Of a stretch of 64,000 nt of DNA, positions 49,360 to 60,590 are shown one piece after another. The notes beneath the pieces are model-generated. The model ran no database searches, had not been told where the DNA came from, and worked only from the letters and a program-made list of their open reading frames with translations. Within the stretch, counting starts at the first letter, position 1. Each line of letters starts with the position of its first letter. The position numbers and the translations under genes were made by a program. Source of the DNA: Gnetum montanum (lineage: Eukaryota > Streptophyta > Gnetopsida > Gnetales > Gnetaceae); contig MNCI01004119.1 of the NCBI GenBank assembly GCA_015680685.1, forward strand, positions 224,249 to 288,248, read 5' to 3'.

Positions 49360-50786
49360 AACCTTGGTGGTGTTACATTACTACAACTTGGTTGAAATTT
49401 CATCTTGCATTGATGGAGCAGGTGGTAATTGAGTTGAGGGAATAGGGACATGTGCAAAAGGATGAGAAGGATAATGAGAAAATGGGGAGATGGACTCTAT
49501 AGTTTTTAGGAGGGTAGTAATGATGCTGGAATAAAGCGTGACTAGAAGAGTCATGTGGAGAAATGGGTTGCTAAACACTGTACCCATATGGATTACGTTA
49601 CCAGTAAGGTTATTGTTGCCTTGGTGGTGACATCCCTCATGACTATGGATGCTACCATTGAAGATATTGCTCATAATGTTGTGGTGAGCTCCACCTGGAT
49701 AGTAGGCTTGTTGTTGATGGAACTGCCTAGGGTTTCCTTGAGGATAAGGCAACCTTCTAGGTGCTTGCCTTCTTACCAATCTAGGACTTAGAGCATACAC
49801 CCCAAACTTTTGCAAGTGTGACACAATGGGACAACATCCCTTAGGATATTCATAGTGGTAGATGTTACACTCACCATCATCATCTGATTTAGAGTCCACA
49901 ACCTCCTCTACTATAACAGCCTTTCCCTTACCCTTTTAGTGGGCATGTTCAGCTTTCTTCCTTCTCTTGCAATCACGATCACTACTTTACTTTTTGGATT
50001 CCTCTACTATTTTCAGAGAAGTTTGAAACTTCTCATTCAAAGAGTCCCACATTTTGCCTACCTTAGCCAAAATTTTAGAAATAGACTTCTAAATTAGCAA
50101 GGTTTTTCACTGCATCATTTCATTAAGTGGTGCCTCCTCCTCATTCTCACAAAACTAGACCTCCCTTTTTTGAGTGGAAGGGTCCCAATTATATTCTTTT
50201 ACACTTTCCCTTTTTCTCAACTCTCCTTTTTCTTTGGCAACATGCTCTATTATCCTTCAAATCTGATGGACCCTTAATTTCAAAAATCTCCCTTTAGCAT
50301 AGACCCTAAGAGTTCTCCTCATTTTTGTGTGGAGCCCATCTATGATATGATGAAGTTGCTCCCACTAAGAATAATCATGGCCAAGACATCAGTGTAAGAG
50401 AGAATAGTACCAACCCATGGTTGCATCCAAGGGTTCATGTGTTTTGTGTTTACAACCTTGGATTTTCTTTCTTAGGCTAAACATTCAAGAGTACATTTGA
50501 TACTTTTCATTGAAGAGCTCAAGCATCGTACTCCATCAATGGATTGATTCTGGCTCCAAAGACCAATACCAACTTTCAGCTTCTTTAATTAGTATCCTTT
50601 GGAATAGCTTTAACTTTTGTCATTCGTTTTTGATGTACTATAAGGCATAGGCATCATGAAAGGCTTGAAGATGATTTTATGAATCTAAGTTGTATCCCCC
50701 TCAAACTTGGAAATATTGTTCATATCCAACTATTTAATTCTACTATCTTTCACTTGCCTCTTTGGAATTCTCATGGCCTTTGTAAT
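49360..50786 (-). pseudogene. gag: EM gag remnant, C-terminal part
   Basis: Open for 172 codons at 49899-49381 (CNIYHYEYPKGCCPIVSHLQ, RRLPYPQGNPRQFHQQQAYY and a proline-rich tail). This is the part equivalent to E1 33380-33880. Further right, stop-interrupted frames continue the capsid region to the E2 insertion point at 50787. The minus-strand sequence just left of 50787 ('aaggccatgagaattcc') equals 'gaggccgtgagggttcc' at 52655 in E2. Confidence 0.82.
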
Positions 50787-51593
50787 TGATGAACCGTGAT
50801 ATCGCGTCCGTGATATCGAATCCAACCATGCGATGTTAGATACCCAATATCAGGGCATGTCTCCTCACCTATAAATAAGAGGTAGCACCCTTGGTTTTCA
50901 CATTAGACAATTAGACCCTTAGCCAAACTCTTGTCATTTTTCCCCCCAGAGTTAGAATTATTTCTGCATTCCCATAGTAGAAATCATAGAGTGAATGGAT
51001 CTTTATTCGAGCATTGTGTACCTAAGCACACTTTGTGTACGGCAATAAAGATAAACTTTATGATAAACCTTGCAGCATACAGAATAGAGTAATTAGTGTT
51101 AATGATTATTTAATGCTTTCCTAGTTGATTAATGACTTTTATCACCCTACAACTCTCTTAGTTAAATACACTCAGTACGGTCGCTTCGAGCATGCATGTA
51201 GCACTTGGTAACGCAGTAACGATTAGTGTTTGGTAATCCCAACAGCATTGCATTAGTTCAGGATGTGTACGGTAAGGGGGAATGGATACTGATGTTAGGA
51301 GTAATTAGAACTTAGTTAATGAGTAGTTAAATTAGATTAGTTACTTATTTATCTCTCTCTCCCTCCTTACTAGATTAGGATATAAAACACATAAAAACTA
51401 TAAAAATCATATGCCTCAAGCTTACTTAACCATACAATTGTGACATACAGGTAAGTTTGGGAAGACAACAATTAACCAACCCATTATTGTTCCACAAATG
51501 CGCATAGGCACTTAGTGCTTGGAATTCGATCAGATTGTGCGTGAAACACTCGTATTTGTATGGTTGAGCATAGGGGTACCTCGTCACTCATCA
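50787..51593 (+). repeat. E2 5' LTR
   Basis: 807 bp; TATAAATA at 50870-50877; collinear with 57715-58514 and with the E1 LTRs. Confidence 0.92.
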
Positions 51594-51594
51594 T

Positions 51595-51612
51595 TGGCAC
51601 CATTGCGAGGGA
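51595..51612 (+). promoter_or_regulatory. E2 primer-binding site, tRNA-Asp type
   Basis: TGGCACCATTGCGAGGGA differs from the tRNA-Asp complement at four positions and occupies the same place as in E1 and EB. Confidence 0.75.
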
Positions 51613-51725
51613 CTTAGTTGTTTCTGCATTAAGTAGAACTTAGGAAATCATTCACATTGTTGGAATGAACCCTTAGGGTTGGTTAAGAAAAAGATAATAG
51701 TATATTGCACACTGAACAAGACAAG

Positions 51726-54230
51726 ATGTCTTCTTCTTCGCACAAAAGCACTTCACCGCCTAGGACTAACACAAGAAGTAATCGGCGGCAGGATACACAT
51801 GACATTGATCTGCCAATCCCTCAATAGTTTTGTGTGGTATATATTCATCCTGATGAATATGTACCTGACTTCACCTTTATTCTCCATCAAGACGAACAAC
51901 TTCATTGGCATGACTTAGAAGGTAACATAGTGTTACCTCCTGACTGTTCAGTCCCAAGTATGCTTCTTCGTGCTTTCACATGAATAGGCATGCAACACTT
52001 ACATGCAAAATACATTGCGTAGGACTATGATTCGAGAGACTATCATCCCACAGAGGCGCAATGTCAAAGGGATTTGCAACAGGAGAGACACCATAAGTCT
52101 TTGAAGGAAAAATGGTCCAAGGATGCCCCCCATGTTCTAAGCGAAATTGAGGATGATAAACCTCCCTCAAGTAGTTGCCCACATAACGATGTTTCTCCCC
52201 TTGAATTTGGCCAAAGGGTTGTGTATCAAAACCTTCTTTCTACTATTCATAACCTAGGTGTTGATACCAACGGACACAAAGTGTCCAAAAAAGGAATAAG
52301 GACACATGACAAAGATGGGCATTCTGATCGCAATTGCGATCGAGGCAGAGACCACAGAAGAGAAGGTAGTAGACACTGTCATGGTGGAATTTCTCATTCT
52401 TCTTAACCTTCATCATCTCCTTCACCCTCTCCTTCATTATCCGAATGTAGACATAGAGAAAAAGATAGTAAGGATAATGGTAAGCAAAGTGGAAGTCACA
52501 GACAAAACAACCAAGACAAAGGATGAGGGCACTCTAGGGAATCACGACATAGAAGAAGGGAGAGTAGGGAATAACATAGGTATCATAGATGCAACGAATG
52601 ATATGATCATGATGAACCCCTACTCGCTACTCGAATCATGCTAGACATAACTGAGGCCGTGAGGGTTCCAACAAGGCACCAAAGAGATAGTAGGATCAAG
52701 AGGTTAGATATGAATAACATCCCACAATTTGAAGGGGGCTATAACACTGATCCTCAAAATTACTTACAAGAATTTCATGATGTGTGTGCCTTGCAAAACA
52801 TAGAAAACAAGTGGAAAAAACTTAAGTTATTCCCATGGACACTAGTGAAAGAAGCTGAAAGCTGGAACTAGTTCTTAGAACAAGAATCCATTCGTAGCTG
52901 GAGTACTATGTTAGAATTATTCAACGATAAGTACCAAATGTACTCCCAGGTGTCTAACCTGCAAAAGCAAATCCAAGGATGGAAACAAGGAATTCATGAA
53001 CCCTTGGATGCTACCATGGACCGTTATTATGCATTATTACATCATTGTCCTAGCCACGGTTATTCATAGAGGGATCAGCTACGCCATCTCGTAGATGGGC
53101 TAAGGCATGAAATGACCCTTGGGACTTATGCCCAAGGAAGGTTATCCGAGCTTAGGTCCCATCAAATTCATAGACTACTGGAGTAAGTTGCTAAGGAAGA
53201 AGGTAAGCTACGAAAGAGAGAGAGTGCAAAAGAATATAACCGAGATCCTTCCCTCCAGAAAAAGGGAGTAAGATTTTGTGAGGATGAGGAAGAGTCACCA
53301 CTTGAAGAGATGGTGAATAGGAAAACCTTGCCTATCTAAAAGTTAACATCAGAAGTATTGGCAAAGGTAGACCAAATGTGGGACTCCCTAGATAGTAGGT
53401 TTCAAACTGTTCTCAAAGTAGTGGAGGAGTCTAGAGAGTGAGGTAGTGATCATGACAAAAGAAAAAAGAGAGAAGCGGAAAATGCATGTAACAAGGGTAA
53501 GGGTAAAGTTGCTATTATTGAAGAGGTTGTAGAATTAGATATAGACAATGATAGTGGATGCAAGATATGTCAATATGACCATTCTAAGGGATGTTACCCT
53601 ATGATCTCACATCTACAAGAGTATAGGGTGTATGCACTTAATCCATGTTTAAACAAACAGCAAACATCTTGACGGTTACCTTATCCCCAAGGTAACCCAA
53701 GGTAGTTCCACCAACCTTTAATGTATTATCCAAGTGGAACTCCACCACAATCGATTGAGCAACATTAATAGTGGAAGCATCCACAATCATGGGGAATGCC
53801 ACCACCAAGACAATAATATCCTTACCAGCAACCTGACCCATATGGATATTATGTGTAACATCCAATCTCTCCACATGTCTCTATTGGTCATATTACTCCT
53901 CAACATCACTATCAATTCCACGAGTACTATAGGACTCCCTCTCCTAGGGGCGATATTCCACAAGTATACCATCATTTAAATCTGGTCGCATCTCTCCCAC
54001 CAATAGCTCCATTACCACCTACTCCAGCAATACAAGGTGAACTCCCTACTCAGCCACAACAATGCAATGCCACAAGGGATGTTAATCCTTAACCTACTAT
54101 TGGTTTTGATAGTTGTATGAAGAAAAGAGCTTTCTTCAAAACCAATAGTCCAACCAAGCCTTTGCAACCACAAGCGATTGAGTCTTTGGACATCTCTGTA
54201 TAAAATAAAGCTTTAGAGCCCCCTTCAAGC
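51726..54230 (+). pseudogene. gag: E2 gag remnant
   Basis: ATG at 51726 (MSSSSHKST), TAG after 33 codons at 51825 exactly as in E1, then VYIHPDEYVPDFTF, RDYHPTEAQCQRDLQQERHH (about 52045), a 110-codon open stretch (52074-52406), LDMNNIPQFEGGYNTDPQNYLQ (52707), KLKLFPWTLVKEAESW (about 52818), LFNDKYQMYSQVSNLQKQIQG (about 52918), LLHHCPSHGYS (53035) and a basic, then proline/tyrosine-rich C-terminal part. It is better preserved than the E1 gag. The capsid motifs match the Athila-type gag; no CCHC knuckle was found. Confidence 0.82.
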
Positions 54231-54245
54231 CTAACACCACATTCA

Positions 54246-54777
54246 ATGCATACGGTCATGTTAACACATGTTGTTACCAACTGGATTAAAGTTGGCCACC
54301 TTTCCAAAAAATTCTCTGATCCTAGGAGTCCCCTGATATATCTACAAATCGCTGGGAATGAGCCATGCAAAGCTCTTTTGAATTCAGGTTTCGGTGTCAA
54401 CCTAATATCCCAAGAAATGTACAAGGCCTGGAACTTGCCTCCATTAAAAAAAGAGCAACATCTGTTTAGAGTTGGCCAACCAGCCCATCATTGTTCCCTT
54501 GGGATTAGTGGAGGACATTGTTACCACTGTTTGTGGATGGTCGTATCCAATTGACTTCCTAGTAATTCAAGTGAACAACAGTAAGGGAGACTTCCTAATC
54601 ATAATGGGAAGGGCATGGCTAAGCACTATCAATGTGCATCTAGGAATCTGTGATCTTTCCCTAGAAATATCTAAGGAAAATATGTCGGAAAGATCGAGAA
54701 GAAGAAAGTTCCATGCATTGCATACAGTGACACAGGGTGTAAGTGCATGCAGAGATCATGGGTTGTGCAAAGTTTGA
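54246..54777 (+). pseudogene. E2 aspartic protease remnant
   Basis: PRSPLIYLQIAGNEPCKALL is followed by NSGFGVNLISQEMY: the catalytic Asp is Asn (codon AAT at 54381-54383). The second block IIMGRAWLSTINVHLGI lies near 54600 in another frame. Confidence 0.85.
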
Positions 54778-55019
54778 CATTGCCTGCATGCAATTAGTGT
54801 GCATAAGTGATCAATATATAAAGGTGTCTGTATGTAGCATCCACATGACAAGAAGACACCTAGTGGCTGATAGCTGATCAAGAAAGCAGCTCACTTATAT
54901 ACATGGAACTAACTGAGGGTTTGACTTGCGCTTACATAGATAGCATAGATGCATTAGAGCTAGTCCACCGCCAACTTCCAACTCTTAACCTCAAAAACAT
55001 CAACTAGGAGAAGTTGGAA

Positions 55020-55742
55020 ATTCCTAAGAAATTTAAATAAGAGCACCTAGAGCTAAAACCATTTCCCACCGGTATGGAGTACATGTTCCTTAAGAATGGA
55101 AAGCTAGTAATCATTAATGTAAAACATGCTCCGCAACAAAAAGAGAGTCTACTAAAGGTAATAAATAAGTGGTTAAAAGCCTTTGCCTGGTCATATCCGA
55201 AATTAATTGGAACAGATCCTAGGATATGCCAACATATGATTTACACTGACTCCTCCATGAACCCTTGAAAACAACCATAGAGGCGATTGTCAAAGTTGAG
55301 GCAAGTAGTAAAAGAAGAAATCGAATAGCTTCTAAAGGCTAGGTTCATATACCCCATTCCTGATAGCGAATGGGTTAGCCCCTTAGTAATCGTGCCTAAA
55401 AAGGGAGGCAAATGGAGGGTGTGCATAGATTTTAGGCTACTAAACATGGCAACATTCAAGGATCACTTTCCGTTACCATTTGTTGACCAAGTCTTAGACA
55501 CAATCATAGGGCATTGCTATTATAGTTTTCTGGATGGATATAGTAGATACAACCAAATACAAATAGCCCAACAAGACTAAGCCAAAACTACATTCCCCAA
55601 TCCCTGGGAAACATTTGCATACAAACAAATGCTATTTGGCTTGTGCACTGCCCCTACAATGTTTCAATGCTTAGTTCTAAGCATATTCCAGTAGCAGATA
55701 GGAAATGGTGTGGAAGTCTTTATGGATGACTTCTCCACTTAT
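55020..55742 (+). pseudogene. pol: E2 truncated reverse transcriptase
   Basis: Entry segment 55074-55268 ends in the same TGA as E1. It is followed by KKGGKWRVCIDFRLLN, YSFLDGYSRYNQIQIA, further stops, the shared TAG at 55692-55694 after LSIFQ, and EVFMDDFSTYG with intact FMDD (55719-55730). About four codons after FMDD the homology with E1 stops and 3'-region sequence begins. The thumb and connection, RNase H and integrase are absent. Confidence 0.88.
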
Positions 55743-57704
55743 GGGCAACCTTGCTCATTATTTTGGATCTCATCCTTCCAACTTAGTCATGGGGGAGATG
55801 GCCATCTCTGCTAACCATTCAAGACCCTCAGTTCTTTCTAAATTTTTGTTTTACACGTTTTTATTTTGCACCTTTTTGTTTTGCACATTTCTTTAACCTT
55901 TCTTTTTTTTTTTACACCGTCGTTCATATTTTTACCATTTCCTTATGTGATTACTTTATTTTGTTCATCACCCAATAAGTGTTCATGATGGTGGCATGAA
56001 TAATACCATATTTATTGCTAATGTTTGGATTTTACCTTTGAAATATGATGTTAATATTAAGGTATGATTCTTTTCATTAAACAGGTAATGAGTCCACTTC
56101 ATTCATGCATCCATAAAATCCTATGGTCTCCCTTGGCTTGGAACCATACAGTCCCTTTCTCTAATAAAATTATTAACGAACTGGTGGCTAGGTATTTCTT
56201 AAACTAAGGAAAGACTCAAAGGATGAAAATGGTGTGACTTCAAGGGGATTCAATGTAGTTGTGCTGGCTATTCTCTTGAGTGCTTGGATGCTTTTTCCTT
56301 GGGTTTTCTACCATTCTAACCATTCATAAAATCACCAAAATTCGAGAACATAAAAATAAGTCTTTGCATGGTGTGGTTCTCATGCGCAAAAAAAAAGTGA
56401 GAATTCAAAGCACACCCCTTAGACACAATAATGAACTTGGGCTACACGCACTGGTTATGGCACTAGAAAGACATGTTACCCATGCCTGACGGTTCCCTCT
56501 AACTAAGGCCCTTTCTCGCTTCTTGATTCTCCATATTACTCTCCTCGAAATGGTGGTGAATTTTTGTAGAGGCATTCTTGTTACTTCAAGAGGATAGGTT
56601 GGTCAAATGTGTTGATGCGAGGTCACTAAATGTGGTTTGTTGAGCCTGGATTTGGAATGAGTTCTACTTGGTCACATTAACCATAAAACACACATAAGGG
56701 ACTTTACACAACCTTGTTCTTGGGTTTCCATTCCATTCTCTTCTCTCCACCTTTCTTTTCCATTTTCACCTCATTGTTGGTTTTATCATTAGTCTGTATC
56801 TTGGTAGATGCATTATTTTTCTTTGGTAAGTTCTTGTGGGTAAGTTTTTAACTCTTACTTCCAAATGACATTCCTAGAGCCTACAGACTCTCTGGTTTGT
56901 GGGTCTTTCATAGCATCAAGGGCATGAGCCTACTTTGGGAAGGACCCACTAGCATTCCTTTTTGGTGCATTTGTTAGCTTCTTTTCCTTAAACATTTCAT
57001 GCAATCAACAATTTTTTTGTTTCATCCCCATCCATGACATCCATATCATTGGCATTGTTATTGTTGCTTTTTCTCCACCTTTCTTATTTCTTATCCTTTT
57101 CCATCCTATTGCTACTGGAGGTTTGCTCTTAGTCATGGGGGCCCTGGCACAAATTTTTTAATCTTTCCTAACCCCTACACCTTAGGTAGTCACCAATGTT
57201 AAATCTCTAGAATCAGTATCTGCCATAACCACAACTCATCCAATGCACTTTACATCGAGGCAAGGTATCAACTACATTTTAATTTATCTACCTTCACTCA
57301 TTTGCGACTATGTTATGTGTGCAGATGGCGATCATACAACAATGGACTGGGCCTAGAGGAAACACTCAGGATGGAACAAAACTGTAGTGTTTACGAAAGG
57401 AGCAAGATTGGTGGCGTGGCTATAGATAAACAATGGAAGGTGCAATCTTGGCATCAGTAGCAACTTGCCTTATTCTTTTTCTCTCTCCTTCTTTTCTAGC
57501 TACCAAATAAAGGTTGGATGTCATTTATGTATAGTGTTCACCTCAGTGGTCATGAACACTAATGCTATCATGTATTGTATTGTTGATCCGTTCACTGGGC
57601 ACGTTGAGTCTGTCATCCCATTCCACTGTCAATGGTCATTCAGTCAATAATCCCATACCTTCCCAATATTTTATAAGGAACTCGAGGATGAGTTTTCTTT
57701 TAGT
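55743..57704 (+). other. E2 3' region
   Basis: No coding frame. It starts with 'ttggatctcatcc...catgggggagatggccatctc', also found reversed in EM at 45460-45500. It continues through a T-rich stretch (55840-55915) to the part collinear with E1 37502-39187. Confidence 0.75.
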
Positions 57705-57714
57705 CATGAGGGTA

Positions 57715-58514
57715 TGATGAACTGCGATATTGGAACTACGATATCATGTCTGCGATGTCGAATACCCGATATCAAGGCCTATCTCCTCGCCTATAAATAA
57801 GAGGTGGTGCTCTTGGTTTTCACATTAGACAATTATACCCTTAGCCAAATTCTTGTCATTTTTCCCCCAGAATTAGAATTATTTCTGCGTGCCCGTAGTA
57901 GGAATCATAGAGTGAACGGATCTTTATTCGAGCATTGTGTACCTAAGCACACTTTGTGTACAACAATAAAGACAAAATTTATGATAAACCTTGCAGCATA
58001 CAGAATAGGTTAATTAGTGTTAATGATTATTTAATGCTTTCCTAGTTGATTAATAGCTTTTCTCACCCTACAACTCTCTTAGTTAAATGCACTCAGTACG
58101 ATCGGTTCGAGCATGCGTGTAGTGCTTGGTAACCTAGTAACAAGTAGCGTTTGGTAATCCCAGCAGCGTTGCACTGGTTCAGGATGTGTACGGAAAGTGG
58201 GAAAGGATACAGGTGTTAGGAGTAATTAGAACTTAGTTAATTAGTAGTTAAATTAGATTAGTTACTTAGTTATCTCTCTCCCCCTCCATACTAGTGTAAG
58301 ATATAAAACACATAAAAGCTATAAAAATCATATGCCTCAAACTTACTTAACCGTACAACTTTGACATAAAAGTAAGTTTGGGAAGAAAATGATTAACCAA
58401 CCCATTATTGTTCCACAAAGGCACATAGGCACTTAGTCCCTGGAATTCAACTGGATTGTGTGTGAAATGCTCATATTCATATGGTTAAGCGAAGGGGTAT
58501 CTCACCGCTCATCA
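57715..58514 (+). repeat. E2 3' LTR
   Basis: 800 bp from TGATGAACTGCGATATTG to CGCTCATCA, preceded by CATGAGGGTA (57705-57714) as polypurine tract; TATAAATA at 57792-57799. Confidence 0.92.
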
Positions 58515-59354
58515 ATAATATTCAACATGTTCCTTGTTACAAGCAAAGGCTCATCATGGTCATAACCTCTATGATGGTCATGATGTCCATGATGCCCTCT
58601 TCTACCCCTCCTTATGTGGTGGTGGGCCTCCCTTGATTGTCCATGCCCATGGTCTTTACTAGTTCAGTGGGACCTACGATTATCTCTATCCTACCAGTCA
58701 CCTCCATCATAGTCACATCCCCTGCAACTTTAGTTAGAGCTAGAGGAGGAAGAAGAGTATGTCGAAGATGAACAAGAGGGAGGAGAGCCAACACTAGCAC
58801 AGTGCCTATTATCCCCTCTTCTTCAACCATGGCCATAATCATCATGTCTGTCCACATACCTACCTTGACTCCCACATTTGGAGTCCCCATGATCATGGAA
58901 CCTATTCTTGCTTGAACTAAGATTGTTTACAATGGACTGTAAGTTTTGATTCAAGCCCCCCTCATCAAAGCCAAGGGAAGGAAAGTTAATGAATTGAGAA
59001 TTCCCAGAAAAGAAATCCTCTCCTTCTTTCTAACCTAGTAGGAATTGGAGTTCTTAAATTGTTTCCCCTTCGATGCTTCATGATGTCTCTCTTGTTGTTA
59101 ATCCCTTTTGCATTGTTCCTTAGTGGGATGGTAGTCCCAATAGTTGTGGTCTTGCACAACATATTCAACATTGAGCCCCTAGATGCCCAACCTCACAAGA
59201 GTTTGGAGTAGCATTGCAAGAACTGATCGATCGGGTGACAACACGATGTTCTAGTCCATGTCCCTCCATCGTAGTTGTTTATCCTGATGTAATATGAAGG
59301 TGAAATCTAGCATATACTCATCTAGATGAGTATATACCACTCTACATTGCTATG
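58515..59354 (-). pseudogene. gag: EM gag remnant, N-terminal part
   Basis: On the minus strand from 59330: VVYTHLDEYMLDFTFILHQD-like sequence, then (about 59165-59060) VVQDHNYWDYHP and QERHHEASK equivalent to VAQDYDLRDYHP in E1. A histidine/glycine/arginine-rich linker lies at about 58900-58560, reaching 'aacatgttgaatatt' at the E2 border. Similarity to E1 begins at E1 position about 31690; everything 5' of this is replaced by the E3 LTR. Confidence 0.82.
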
Positions 59355-59527
59355 TGTGCTGCCCGAAATCGTCGGTCCTCGGCTGGAAGGAAAAACAGAG
59401 ACTGCGGGATCACAGGACGAGCACAAATGACCCTACCTTCGCCTGAGGGCGAGCTGGAATGCACGAAAGTAGGGTACCTTGGGTGGTCCGCACGCGGATC
59501 AGACAAGGATTTCCCCGAGCGTCACTG

Positions 59528-59865
59528 AAGTGTTATACGTCGGGTTATACGTAAACTGTGTAACAGGCGTAAAACGGAGCGAACAGTGTAAACAGTGCGT
59601 GAACAAAATGTAAACGGTGTAACAGCGTAAACAGCGTGTGCAGCGTAAAACGTAAACAAAATGTAAACGGTGTAACAACGTAAACAAGGCGTGTACAACG
59701 TAAACAACGTGAACAGAGCGTAGGTGGCGTGATCAGAGCGTAAGTGTAAATGAGCGTAAGCAGAAATGCATGCAAGAAATCAGCGTGAACTGTAAAGCGT
59801 AAACTGTAAATTGTAAACTGTGAACTGTAAACTATAAAGTGTAAACTGTAAACTGTATTATGAAA
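59528..59865. repeat. Degenerate GTAAAC array
   Basis: More than 20 near-copies of (g)cGTAAAC / tGTAAACtg occur with 8-16 base spacing, mixed with GTGTAAC variants. The solo LTR at 9340-9420 has only a handful, so the array length differs strongly between copies. Confidence 0.85.
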
Positions 59866-60198
59866 TGGGAATGTGGTGCACCGGTCTAACGCAGTTGTGG
59901 CTGGGCACAAGGCGGACGTAAAGCCCCGGTGGGTGCAGGGATGCGGCTGGTTCGCACGGTAGGCGGAGCGTAGAGACTGTGCTCGACGTACAGGACTTCC
60001 AGCGTAAGCGTAAGAGGGTTTTAGGCTCTGGGTTGCAGCGTAATTGCTCTGGGGTCTGCTCTGGTAAATTTCCCCCCCCCCCTGGAAAACACGGAAAACT
60101 AGGCTTTTTATAGGTGGGGTTTTACCGGGAAAATCGGGTTGGGAGACACGTGGCGTGTCGACCGGGTGCGTACAATTAGGAAATATGATACACGCTAG

Positions 60199-60433
60199 GC
60201 GTATACGCTACATCAGGCTAGCGTATACGCTGGACTTGCTGGGCGCGTGAACTTTGGTGGACGCTGGCGTATACGCTGATGGATGCTGGTGTATACACTG
60301 GGCGTATACGCTGATGAATGTTGGCCGCCAACTTGCTTCAATTCTTGCTCCTGTTGCACCTGCTGTGTCCATGTGAGGCATGTATGCTGGGCGTCAGGCG
60401 TATACGCTGGGCATAGACGTTGGGCGTATACGC
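60199..60433. repeat. Cluster of the palindrome GCGTATACGC
   Basis: Six exact copies start at 60199, 60221, 60267, 60302, 60398 and 60424, most followed by TGGGC or TGATG, plus several one-base variants. The decamer is its own reverse complement. Confidence 0.9.
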
Positions 60434-60590
60434 TGGGCGTAGACGCTGGCACAACACTTGGCAAAAACCAAGTGTTTCGATCCTCAAAATTGCCATGTGT
60501 GACTCCAAATGTAGCCAAAGTCGTCTGAGGATCGCGGGGACCTGTTTCTTGCTGGACAAGTGCCAAACTCGAAATTTTTGTGGTGTTTCA

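Larger units (their letters stand above)
50787..58514 (+). mobile_element. E2: Athila-like element nested in EM gag, with internal pol deletion
   Basis: LTRs 50787-51593 and 57715-58514 (TGATGA/TCATCA) with flanks GTAAT (50782-50786) and ATAAT (58515-58519). Internal order: primer site, gag, protease and RT up to FMDD; then the sequence jumps to the 3' region. The rest of RT, RNase H and integrase are missing. It belongs to the same subfamily as E1: same gag start, shared stops and collinear 3' region. Confidence 0.92.
42419..59354 (-). mobile_element. EM: minus-strand Athila-like element, split by E2 and truncated by E3
   Basis: Right to left, the parts are gag (59354-58515 and, after E2, 50786-49360), protease, RT, RNase H, integrase, a long 3' region, polypurine tract and 3' LTR (43252-42419). 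The sequences left of 50787 and right of 58514 rejoin at the gag segment equivalent to 52640-52680 in E2, with GTAAT/ATAAT duplicated. The 5' LTR and primer site are absent: the E3 LTR begins inside the gag N-terminus at 59355. Many stops are present. Confidence 0.9.
59355..60590 (-). repeat. E3 3' LTR with palindrome and GTAAAC arrays
   Basis: On the minus strand it begins TGAAACACCACAAAAATTTCG and ends CCGACGATTTCGGGCAGCACA, 1236 bp. The polypurine-like CAACAAAGAGGGGCCAA lies just upstream on that strand. Ends and blocks match the solo LTR at 9146-10941. Confidence 0.85.

Noticed and set aside
58612-58896. Minus-strand frame of 94 codons (Met/Val-rich)
   Set aside because: It is in the wrong frame of the histidine/arginine-rich gag linker of EM; the gag frame there has the family-like sequence.
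59499-59910. Minus-strand frames of up to 121 codons rich in FTLHTLFT
   Set aside because: They are translations of the GTAAAC array; repetitive composition explains the open frame.
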